Source of the DNA: Clostridia bacterium
GTDB taxonomy: Bacteria > Bacillota > Clostridia > Oscillospirales > Acutalibacteraceae
Reading direction: 5' to 3'
Assembly: GCA_017939855.1 (NCBI GenBank)
Contig: JAGAZW010000232.1
Coordinates: forward strand, 1-8,845
DNA: 8,845 bases
Of this stretch, positions 1 through 6,121 are shown in pieces. A program made the translations under genes and the position numbers. The notes beneath the pieces were generated by a model. It had not been told where the DNA came from, ran no database searches, and saw only the letters and a program-made list of their open reading frames with translations. Each line of letters starts with the position of its first letter. Position 1 is the first letter of the stretch.

Positions 1-2234
1 GCAGAGAAACCATTATTGATGCGGCACAACTTGTGCCCGGTGATATAATTAAACTTGAAGCCGGCGACTTTGTTCCTGCTGACGCAAGACTCATACACAG
101 TGTCAGTCTTAAAAGTGAAGAGTCTGCCCTGACTGGTGAATCGGTACCCAGCGAAAAGGATTTTGCCGCCAATGTTTTAGAAAAGGCTCCTATCGGCGAC
201 CGCACAAATATGGTCTTTTCAGGATGCAGTATAACCTATGGTACCGCATTAGCGATTGTAACATCAATCGGTATGAATACCGAGATGGGTAAAATAGCAA
301 ACCTTTTGGATAACGAAATTGCCACCCAAACACCTTTACAAAAAAAGCTTTCACAGTTGGGTAAATATTTAGGAATACTAGCTCTAGCCGCTTGTGGCGT
401 AATATTTTTTGTCGGTCTTTTAAATGATATTCCAACTATGGAAATATTTATGACCTCAGTTTCTTTAGCTGTTTCGGCAATCCCTGAAGGGCTTCCTGCA
501 ATAGTAACTATCGTCCTTTCCATCGGCGTTCAGCGTATGGTTAAGAAAAACGCTCTAATAAGAAGATTGCCGGCAGTAGAAACGCTCGGAAGTGCTTCTG
601 TTATTTGTTCGGATAAGACAGGTACTCTCACTCAAAACCGTATGACCCTCACAAAAGCATATCTTGACGGCAGTAATAAAAGTGTTGATATAGCCGATAA
701 TAATGAAAATATTAATAAACTGCTTTTATATGCTTGTCTGTGTTGTGATGGCTCTGTTGTCTTTGAGGACGGCAAAGAAAAGCATATAGGTGATCCTACC
801 GAGACCGCCATTGTGTATGCCGCTTATAAAAACGGTATGCATAAAAATGATATTAACGAAAAATATCCAAGGCTTTGTGAAATACCTTTTGACTCAGACC
901 GTAAACTGATGACAACCGTAAATCGCATTGACGGTAAAAATGTTGTTATTGTTAAAGGGGCTTTTGATATGATGGCACCTAAGTGTATTTCCGGTGATAT
1001 ACCTGCCGCCAAAGAGATGAGCGAAAGCTTAAGCAAAGATGCTTTAAGAGTTCTTGCAGTGGGATATAAAATAATTGATGCTCTGCCAAAAGAACCTTCC
1101 ACCGAAGCTCTCGAATCTAACCTTACATTTATGGGTCTTGTAGGTATGATAGACCCACCACGTGAAGAGGCTAAATCTGCGGTCGCATTATGCCGAAAGG
1201 CAGGTATAAAGCCAATTATGATAACCGGAGACCATATAGTAACTGCTACCGCTATCGCAAAACAGCTAGGTATCTTTCTGGAGGGTGATCTATCCATTAA
1301 CGGTGCTGAGCTTGACTCTATGTCAGAGACAGAACTTGATAGTAAAATTGAAAAAATTTCAGTTTATGCAAGAGTTTCCCCCGAAAACAAGATACGAATA
1401 GTAAAGGCCTGGCAAAGAAAGGGGCAAGTCGTTTCTATGACCGGTGACGGCGTAAACGACGCACCTGCACTTAAAGCTGCGGATATCGGTTGCGCAATGG
1501 GCATCACCGGTACTGATGTTGCCAAAGGTGCTGCCGATATGACCCTTACCGACGATAATTTCGCAACAATTGTTGATGCTGTAAAAGAAGGCAGAGGAAT
1601 CTATTCAAATATTAAAAAGGTGGTAGGTTTCCTACTGGGGACTAATATTGGTGAAGTTATAACGGTATTTATTGCCATGCTTTTATGGCACAAAACTCCC
1701 CTGCTTTCAATGCAACTGCTTTGGATAAATCTTGTAACCGATTCCCTTCCCGCTATCGCTCTCGGAATGGAAAAAGTTGAAAGCGATATTATGGACAAAA
1801 AACCCAGACCTAAAAATGAAGGTATTTTTGCTCATGGATTCGGTATAAAAATAGTCCTCCAGGGTACAATGTTCGCTCTGCTTACCCTTGTTGCATTTTG
1901 GCTCGGTGAAAACATTATGGGATCTATTCAAGCCGCACAGACTATGGCATTTATGGTATTAGCTCTTTCTCAAACGGTTCAAGCGTACAATATGCGTTCT
2001 GAACATTCACTATTTAAAATAGGCGCCTTTAGTAATAAAAAACTTAATATGGCTGTTTTAGCATCAGTAATACTAGTATTTATAGTTCTTTTTACACCGT
2101 TAAGAATAGCGTTTGGTCTCATAATTTTAAAACCCGAACTCTACCTCATAGCAGTAGGACTTATTTTTGTACCGCTAGTGATTATGGAAATTTCAAAATT
2201 CATCTCTTATCTCATAAATCGAAAAGTTTTTTAG
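1..2234 (+). CDS. Calcium-translocating P-type ATPase (type IIA, SERCA/PMCA-like), 5'-truncated by the window edge
   Basis: Membrane pump that uses ATP to expel Ca2+ (possibly another divalent cation) from the cytoplasm. The frame is open from base 3, so the start lies outside the window; the GTG at 33 is an internal valine in a conserved LVPGD motif. Numbering from the codon at base 3, 743 residues are visible. In order: actuator TGES (44-47), M4 PEGLPA (161-166), phosphorylation motif DKTGT with Asp204, nucleotide-domain KGA (318-320), TGD (408-410) and hinge TGDGVND (480-486), then M5 to M10. Cation ligands known from SERCA are present in M5 (Asn548, Glu551) and M6 (Asn576, Thr579, Asp580). 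The M8 position equivalent to SERCA Glu908 is Gln657, as I recall for other bacterial members. Family proteins are usually about 870-900 residues, so some 130-150 N-terminal residues (first part of the actuator domain, M1 and M2) are missing. It ends in TAG at 2232. Family is certain; Ca2+ as substrate is probable. Confidence 0.95.
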   Translation, partial: RETIIDAAQLVPGDIIKLEAGDFVPADARLIHSVSLKSEESALTGESVPSEKDFAANVLEKAPIGDRTNMVFSGCSITYGTALAIVTSIGMNTEMGKIANLLDNEIATQTPLQKKLSQLGKYLGILALAACGVIFFVGLLNDIPTMEIFMTSVSLAVSAIPEGLPAIVTIVLSIGVQRMVKKNALIRRLPAVETLGSASVICSDKTGTLTQNRMTLTKAYLDGSNKSVDIADNNENINKLLLYACLCCDGSVVFEDGKEKHIGDPTETAIVYAAYKNGMHKNDINEKYPRLCEIPFDSDRKLMTTVNRIDGKNVVIVKGAFDMMAPKCISGDIPAAKEMSESLSKDALRVLAVGYKIIDALPKEPSTEALESNLTFMGLVGMIDPPREEAKSAVALCRKAGIKPIMITGDHIVTATAIAKQLGIFLEGDLSINGAELDSMSETELDSKIEKISVYARVSPENKIRIVKAWQRKGQVVSMTGDGVNDAPALKAADIGCAMGITGTDVAKGAADMTLTDDNFATIVDAVKEGRGIYSNIKKVVGFLLGTNIGEVITVFIAMLLWHKTPLLSMQLLWINLVTDSLPAIALGMEKVESDIMDKKPRPKNEGIFAHGFGIKIVLQGTMFALLTLVAFWLGENIMGSIQAAQTMAFMVLALSQTVQAYNMRSEHSLFKIGAFSNKKLNMAVLASVILVFIVLFTPLRIAFGLIILKPELYLIAVGLIFVPLVIMEISKFISYLINRKVF

Positions 2235-2242
2235 AAAAAATT

Positions 2243-2280
2243 TCAACCCTTATCCCACTTTTAGCGGAGATAAGGGTTGA
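2243..2280 (+). terminator. Hairpin after the ATPase gene, probable terminator (stronger on the minus strand)
   Basis: A perfect 12-bp stem (2243-2254 with 2269-2280) encloses a 14-base loop and begins 8 bases after the ATPase stop codon. On the plus strand it is followed by CAAATCTT, a poor U-tract. On the minus strand it is followed by AAATTTTTTC, a good one. Position argues for a 3'-end signal of the ATPase transcript, but efficiency on that strand is doubtful. The last bases of the right arm (TTGA) are also the start of a perfect -35 box. Confidence 0.6.
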
Positions 2281-2305
2281 CAAATCTTAAAAAGTGTTGT
2301 ACAAT
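2277..2305 (+). promoter_or_regulatory. Sigma-A promoter for the tRNA-Pro locus
   Basis: A perfect -35 TTGACA (2277-2282) is separated by 17 bp from -10 TACAAT (2300-2305, 5 of 6 matches). Start of transcription is expected near 2312. The first recognisable feature downstream is the broken tRNA half at 2373, then the intact tRNA-Pro at 2573, with no convincing terminator between. It is therefore probably the tRNA promoter, giving a leader of about 260 nt. The -35 overlaps the preceding terminator stem. Confidence 0.7.
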
Positions 2306-2372
2306 CTAAACTCAGTAAGTTTGATTCGTTTTATATTGAAATGAATTACTTGGACTTTTCCAAATCTATTAG

Positions 2373-2409
2373 CGAGGTGTGAAGCAGTTGGTAGCGCACT
2401 AGTTTTGGG
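2373..2409 (+). pseudogene. Truncated 5' half of tRNA-Pro(UGG)
   Basis: These 37 bases match the intact tRNA-Pro at 2573-2609 with two mismatches (AA for GC at 2382-2383), exactly 200 bp upstream. The mismatches break two D-stem base pairs. Identity stops inside the anticodon loop just after TGGG, so the anticodon 3' arm, variable loop, T arm and acceptor 3' strand are absent. It cannot form a tRNA by itself. It is either the leftover half of a gene split at the anticodon loop or part of a tRNA-derived repeat. Confidence 0.8.
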
Positions 2410-2460
2410 TGAGGTTGTGAGTGCGTCCTGCGGACGATGAAGCGAACATAACGAAGCGCT

Positions 2461-2510
2461 GCGGTCAAAACTTTTAGGCGCTACAAGCCGTAAAAAGTTT
2501 TGGGTACCGC
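2461..2510. repeat. Large imperfect palindrome
   Basis: Nested pairing: GCGGT (2461-2465) with ACCGC (2506-2510); CAAAACTTTT (2466-2475) with AAAAGTTTTG (2493-2502); GGC (2477-2479) with GCC (2487-2489). GGT (2503-2505) is left as a bulge. RNA from either strand would fold into a stable hairpin. It could be a REP/MITE-like unit, a leader RNA structure, or the folding core of the surrounding repeat. It lacks a following U-tract, so it is not a standard terminator. Confidence 0.65.
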
Positions 2511-2572
2511 AAGAGGGTTACCAAAGCTATTCTTCACTAATCTAATTTGACTTTTAAACTTTAACAAAATTT

Positions 2573-2648
2573 CGAGGTGTGGCGCAGTTGGTAGCGCACT
2601 AGTTTTGGGAACTAGATGCCGCAGGTTCGAGCCCTGTCACCTCGACCA
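2573..2648 (+). tRNA. tRNA-Pro (anticodon UGG)
   Basis: A complete 76-nt cloverleaf. The acceptor stem CGAGGTG pairs with CACCTCG, followed by discriminator A and an encoded CCA (2646-2648). The D-stem is GCGC/GCGC. The anticodon stem CTAGT/ACTAG holds a seven-base loop with TGG at 2606-2608. The T arm GCAGG/CCTGT (one G-U pair) has loop TTCGAGC. It reads all or most CCN proline codons. A weak closer promoter (TTCACT 2533-2538, TAAACT 2555-2560, 16-bp spacer) is possible besides the strong one at 2277. Confidence 0.98.
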
Positions 2649-2689
2649 AAATTCCAAATTTAACCATTAGGTTGAATTTGGAATTTTTT
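2649..2689 (+). terminator. Rho-independent terminator of tRNA-Pro
   Basis: A 17-bp stem (2649-2665 with 2670-2686, one G-U pair) with a four-base ATTA loop runs into a six-base T run (2684-2689). It starts one base after the encoded CCA, so the tRNA is a single-gene transcript. Confidence 0.93.
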
Positions 2690-2863
2690 GTGTATGACAA
2701 GACCCGTTACCCATACATTTATTATTTTCTGTGAAATAAATATATTTGATATCACCAGGCTCAATTGCTATTTTAAACTTTACTTTTATACACATAGATT
2801 TTTTCTTTGTTTGTTTAATAAAAAGATATTCTATGCACATGCTAAATAAAAAGGAGAAAAATT

Positions 2864-3151
2864 ATGAACTCAAACAATTTTGTTAAAAACACTCTTGATG
2901 AAATTCCTGTAACTAACGCAAACGCTAGGCGAATAATAGGTCTTGTCAAACAAGAAGGAAGGGTGACGGGATACAAGTTATCAGATGAAACCTTTGTATC
3001 TAAATCGGAAGCTGTGAATATGGCAAAACAGGGACAGATTTCAGGAGTTGGTATTGCTCACAGAGGCGATACAGAATACCTTAAATCAATACCTGACGAG
3101 AGTGAAAACAATAATTTGGGCAATCTCCCTTCTGTTTCGCCAAAACAATAA
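2864..3151 (+). CDS. Small DUF3892 family protein
   Basis: A 95-residue soluble protein with no signal peptide or membrane segment. I assign it to DUF3892 from its layout: a short Ile/Val-rich strand (24-30), a GYKLSD turn (36-41), an S-x-x-EAVxxAKQG segment (46-57), and a closing YLKSIPD...NNLGNLP motif (72-89) that I remember as the family signature. Molecular function is unknown. The pattern resembles a small beta-alpha-beta domain that reads a residue or label in the 'from a position, go to the next' style, but no ligand can be named. The ATG at 2864 has AAGGAG at 2851-2856, seven bases upstream. It is monocistronic between the tRNA terminator and a bidirectional terminator. A possible weak promoter is TTGCTA (2765-2770) with TATACA (2787-2792), spacer 16. 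Confidence 0.85.
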   Translation: MNSNNFVKNTLDEIPVTNANARRIIGLVKQEGRVTGYKLSDETFVSKSEAVNMAKQGQISGVGIAHRGDTEYLKSIPDESENNNLGNLPSVSPKQ

Positions 3152-3162
3152 GACACCGCAAC

Positions 3163-3195
3163 AAAGAACCGCTTGAAAAATCAAGCGGTTCTTTT
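3163..3195. terminator. Bidirectional terminator between convergent genes
   Basis: A perfect 14-bp stem (3163-3176 with 3181-3194) closes an AAAA loop. TTTT follows on the plus strand and a shorter TTT-G-TT on the minus strand. It lies between the ends of the DUF3892 gene (3151) and the convergent Na/Pi gene (3216), so it can serve both. Confidence 0.85.
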
Positions 3196-3215
3196 GCATT
3201 ACTTAAAATTAACTT

Positions 3216-4856
3216 TTATGCTCCGCCTTTTATCGTTGAATAAGCCTGGGCTATATTCAGTATATGGTCGCCGATACGCTCAAAGTCGGTTAAAAGCTCT
3301 GAATAAAGGATACAAGCCTCGTCTGAGCACTCACCTTCTCGCATACGCTGTAAATGATTTTCACGATAGGTTTTGGTCATATCATCTATCTGCTGCTCAA
3401 TATCGCAAATATCCGATAACCACACCTGCGCATCTTCCTGCTTATTAAGGGCTTTGTTGAGAGCCATTTCGGTAATCTGTTGCATACGCAAAAGTTCCTC
3501 TTTAGCTTGTTTTGAAAACTCAATGTTTTTTGCTCGTTGCACCTCAGTATACCCTGCAATATTAACGGCATGATCACCTATACGCTCCGCATTACCGGTT
3601 ATAAGGAAGTACTGCTCTACGTCGGCTACATTTTGTCCACTGTTATTGTGTACTAATATTTTTGAGATATATTGAGAAATTTCTTTGTTGAGCTTATCTA
3701 TATTTTCCTCCCGATTAACTATTTCATCCACTAAAGACGAATCATTGTTTATAATGGTTTGGAATGCTTTTCGGGTGTTTTCTCCCGAAAGTTCAACTAT
3801 TCGTTTAATTTCTTGTTTAAGCATATCTGTATGCACCGCTATTGCACCCAGGCTGCTTCTTCCTCGACCAAATTCTTGTGAAAATAAGTCAAAGGAAGAC
3901 TTTCTTGTAGTTTTTACTGCCTTCTCCGGCAAAACTTTCTCTGCAAATCTTGCAAGATAGGTACCGAATGGAATTAAGAGCAGAGTTGTTACAACATTAA
4001 AAATCGTGTGCATATTTGCAATTTGTGCCGAAGGAGAATCGGGTGTCAAAGCCCCCACCCAATTGGTAATAGGAAGTAGTATACATGCAGTTGTAAACAA
4101 TATTGTACCAATTATATTAAACGAAATATGGATTATAGTTGTTCTTTTTGCACTACGACTGGTACCAATACTTGCTAATACAGCTGTAATGCAGGTACCT
4201 ATATTTTGTCCAAACAATACATAAACCGCACTCGGCAAGGATATAAGTCCGGAAGTTGCCAAAGTCTGAAGTATGCCCACAGAAGCGGAAGAGGACTGGA
4301 TTATCGCAGTAAATATTGCACCCGCTAAAATACCTAACAAGGGGTTGGAGAATTTAGTCATTAAGGAAATAAATGCTTCGGAATCTCTAAGTGGTACCAT
4401 AGAATCGCCCATAATATTCATACCTATGAAAAGCACACCTAAACCCGCCAAAATTTTTCCAATATGATGAACCTTCGCATTTTTTATGAAAACCAACATC
4501 GCTACACCTAAAAAAGCGAAGAGTGGCGCCAACATACCCACATCAAGCGCTATTAGCTGACCGGTAATTGTTGTACCTATGTTAGCACCCATTATAATCC
4601 ATACTGCCTGTCTTAGCTTCATCATTCCCGAATTTACAAAGCCTACTACCATTACGGTTGTGGCAGATGAAGATTGTATGACAGCGGTTATCAATGCTCC
4701 CACTACAACACCTAAAATACGATTTGATGTAAGTTTTTCTAAAATCTGTTTCATTTTGTCGCCTGCGGCATCTTCAAGCCCGTCACTCATCATCTGCATT
4801 CCGTAAAGGAACAACGCAAGACCACCGAGCAAACCCAAAATTTCTGTAATTCCCAT
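3216..4856 (-). CDS. Na+/phosphate cotransporter family protein with C-terminal PhoU domain
   Basis: A 546-residue membrane protein of the NptA/SLC34-like Na/Pi-cotransporter family, expected to couple Na+ to phosphate movement. Residues 1-310 are hydrophobic with the characteristic inverted duplication: QSSSATT (61-67) with GANIGTT (90-96), and QSSSAS (187-192) with GQNIGT (216-221). These QSSS motifs form the substrate and Na+ site in the family. Residues about 330-545 are a helical PhoU-like domain in two similar halves, each with ERIGDH (424-429 and 526-531), the acidic/His motif that binds metal clusters in PhoU. The length is normal for this fused architecture. The ATG at 4854-4856 is preceded by AGGAGG about eight bases upstream. 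It stands alone, divergent from a LysR gene. Direction of Pi transport (uptake or efflux) cannot be told; related bacterial proteins with PhoU tails have been linked to phosphate export or balance. Confidence 0.93.
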   Translation of the reverse strand: MGITEILGLLGGLALFLYGMQMMSDGLEDAAGDKMKQILEKLTSNRILGVVVGALITAVIQSSSATTVMVVGFVNSGMMKLRQAVWIIMGANIGTTITGQLIALDVGMLAPLFAFLGVAMLVFIKNAKVHHIGKILAGLGVLFIGMNIMGDSMVPLRDSEAFISLMTKFSNPLLGILAGAIFTAIIQSSSASVGILQTLATSGLISLPSAVYVLFGQNIGTCITAVLASIGTSRSAKRTTIIHISFNIIGTILFTTACILLPITNWVGALTPDSPSAQIANMHTIFNVVTTLLLIPFGTYLARFAEKVLPEKAVKTTRKSSFDLFSQEFGRGRSSLGAIAVHTDMLKQEIKRIVELSGENTRKAFQTIINNDSSLVDEIVNREENIDKLNKEISQYISKILVHNNSGQNVADVEQYFLITGNAERIGDHAVNIAGYTEVQRAKNIEFSKQAKEELLRMQQITEMALNKALNKQEDAQVWLSDICDIEQQIDDMTKTYRENHLQRMREGECSDEACILYSELLTDFERIGDHILNIAQAYSTIKGGA

Positions 4857-4910
4857 ATAATTACCTCCTTAATGATATAATTTTTTCTTTTTCCTTTTTT
4901 ATCCTTTATA

Positions 4911-4939
4911 AGTTTAACTCTTGACTAGTTATAAGTAAA
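4911..4939 (-). promoter_or_regulatory. Possible promoter of the Na/Pi gene
   Basis: On the minus strand, TTTACT (4934-4939) is followed after 17 bp by TAAACT (4911-4916), each matching 4 of 6 consensus bases. It overlaps the LysR promoter on the other strand, a classic layout for divergent LysR control. Weak boxes would fit an activated promoter. Confidence 0.4.
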
Positions 4940-4949
4940 ATACTATAAT
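4921..4949 (+). promoter_or_regulatory. Sigma-A promoter of the LysR gene
   Basis: TTGACT (4921-4926, 5 of 6) and a perfect TATAAT (4944-4949) are separated by 17 bp, giving a start near 4956 and a leader of about 33 nt. The word TTATAAGT occurs twice in direct orientation, at 4906-4913 and 4929-4936 (23 bp apart, about two helical turns), flanking the -35. These are candidate operator half-sites. Confidence 0.8.
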
Positions 4950-4988
4950 AATATAAAGTTGATAATCATTTAGTTATGGAGGTATTGT

Positions 4989-5864
4989 ATGACCATCAGA
5001 CATTTAAAGGTTTTTATATGCGTTTGCAAACATTCAAGCATCACACGAGCTGCCGAAGAGCTTTTTATTGCTCAACCTGCGGTAAGCAACACTATCTCAG
5101 AAATCGAAAAGCATTATAATGTAGTTTTATTTAACAGAATAAATCAACGGCTAAGACTTACCGAAGAAGGAGAGCTTCTTTTATTGAAAGCTAAAGAGGT
5201 CATACTAGCTTTTGAAGAGTTCGAATCATCTGCGCAAAATGTATCTACTAACCCTATTCTAAGAATAGGCGCTTCGTTGACAATTGGTAATCAACAGATA
5301 CCTGATTTGGTAAAGCATTTAAAAACTCGATTTAAAGGGCTAAATGTTCAAATTTCAATAAACCAGACAGCAATCATTGAAAACAAAGTTTCTGAGGGCA
5401 CTCTTGATTTTGCTTTTATTCAGGGAAAACCGGCAAATACACATTTAAAAGCAAAGCATGTCTCAAGTAATAATCTTATAGCGGTCTGCGGGAAATCTTA
5501 CAATATACCTGATACCGTTACATTAAAAGAGCTATGCAAGTATGATTTGCTTTTGCGTGAAGACGGAAGTGTTTCGAGAGAATTTTTGAGTTATTTCTTA
5601 GGGATTTACAATATTACTGTATCGCCTGTTATTGAATCGGTGAGTAACCAGGCGCTAATATCCGCCGCTTGTGAAAATTTAGGAGTTACAATTCTACCCG
5701 AATCACTTCTTACCGAACATATTAATAATAAGCTACTTAAGAAGATTAACATTTCAGACTGTGAGCTAACCCGAAATTGTTATATGATCTATCATAAGAA
5801 TAAAACTTTTAACTCTTTTAAAAAAGAACTTTTTGATTTTTCATTTGATAATTTTAATAGATAA
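4989..5864 (+). CDS. LysR-family transcriptional regulator
   Basis: A 291-residue DNA-binding regulator. An N-terminal winged helix-turn-helix covers residues 1-60, with helix-turn-helix SSITRAAEELFIAQPAVSN at about 16-34 and the wing LRLTEEGELLL. A linker helix (about 62-85) is followed by a periplasmic-binding-like effector domain from about 90 to 285. Length is typical. LysR proteins act as tetramers and usually control a divergent gene and themselves in response to a small molecule. The first domain resembles the CysL/CbbR branch, but I cannot name the effector. The ATG at 4989 has GGAGG at 4978-4982, six bases upstream. Divergent placement 132 bp from the Na/Pi gene makes that gene the first candidate target. 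Confidence 0.93.
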   Translation: MTIRHLKVFICVCKHSSITRAAEELFIAQPAVSNTISEIEKHYNVVLFNRINQRLRLTEEGELLLLKAKEVILAFEEFESSAQNVSTNPILRIGASLTIGNQQIPDLVKHLKTRFKGLNVQISINQTAIIENKVSEGTLDFAFIQGKPANTHLKAKHVSSNNLIAVCGKSYNIPDTVTLKELCKYDLLLREDGSVSREFLSYFLGIYNITVSPVIESVSNQALISAACENLGVTILPESLLTEHINNKLLKKINISDCELTRNCYMIYHKNKTFNSFKKELFDFSFDNFNR

Positions 5865-6061
5865 ATAGCGATTTTTTCTAATTATTAACACTATATATTT
5901 ATGGTTTAACAATTACTAAACTTTTATTCTTTAAAGTCGTTGACTGTCTATACAAAAATTGAGGATAAATTTGTGGACACTTATCTTACTAAAGAAAGAG
6001 AAAGCGTAGAAGAAGCAGAGAAAAGAATAAAAAAACAAAGCAAATAACCGCTATACATTAT
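5865..6061. other. AT-rich intergenic stretch after the LysR gene
   Basis: There is no hairpin terminator directly after the LysR stop, so its transcript probably runs to the hairpin at 6062. A small inverted repeat GTTTA/TAAAC (5904-5908, 5917-5921) is visible. TTGACT at 5940-5945 has only a weak -10 partner, GATAAA at 5964-5969 with an 18-bp spacer. The rest is unexplained except for the possible mini-gene listed separately. Confidence 0.5.
5973..6047 (+). CDS. Possible 24-residue peptide gene (tentative)
   Basis: A GTG at 5973 preceded by GAGG (5961-5964, 8-base spacing) opens a 24-codon frame ending in TAA at 6045. The peptide would begin MDTYLTKERES and be a highly charged amphipathic helix rich in Glu, Lys and Arg. 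The frame is in fact open back to a TAA about 60 bases earlier but has no ATG. The terminator at 6062 would end its message. No family is recognised, and an AT-rich chance frame or an untranslated small RNA is equally likely. Confidence 0.15.
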   Translation: MDTYLTKERESVEEAEKRIKKQSK

Positions 6062-6102
6062 AAAACGGAGAAAAGGAGACATATTCTCCCTTTCTCCGTT
6101 TT
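6062..6102. terminator. Strong bidirectional terminator
   Basis: An 18-bp stem (6062-6079 with 6085-6102) with a single A-C mismatch closes a CATAT loop. The stem ends in TTTT on both strands. It lies 20 bases beyond the aldolase stop codon (minus strand) and about 200 bases beyond the LysR stop, so it serves both convergent transcripts. Confidence 0.9.
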
Positions 6103-6121
6103 GTATTTTAACTTTGAAAAA

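Larger units (their letters stand above)
2371..2520 (+). repeat. 150-bp tRNA-derived structured segment with flanking direct repeats
   Basis: This segment starts with a 5' half of tRNA-Pro, continues with a small hairpin (stem 2424-2428 with 2432-2436) and a large imperfect palindrome (2461-2510), and has no convincing reading frame. It is bordered by CCAAATCTATT (2360-2370) and CCAAAGCTATT (2521-2531), an 11-bp direct repeat with one mismatch that resembles a target-site duplication. The word AGTTTTGGGT occurs at 2401 and 2496, and AGTTTTGGGA in the intact tRNA at 2601. What is seen is the repeat structure; that it is a non-autonomous mobile or dispersed element is inference. A decayed tandem tRNA duplication is the main alternative. 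Confidence 0.45.

Noticed and set aside
33..35. GTG at 33 as the ATPase start
   Set aside because: The frame continues upstream with conserved residues (RETIIDAAQLVPGD), and the N-terminal membrane segments would be missing.
824..1297. 157-codon minus-strand frame inside the ATPase gene
   Set aside because: It lies fully within a clear P-type ATPase coding region and has no family features; it is a reading-frame shadow.
2461..2510. Palindrome read as an intrinsic terminator
   Set aside because: It has no T run after either arm, and a terminator here would cut the tRNA off from its best promoter.
2718..2741. ATTTATT/AATAAAT inverted repeat before the DUF3892 gene
   Set aside because: A short AT-only match is expected by chance in AT-rich intergenic DNA.
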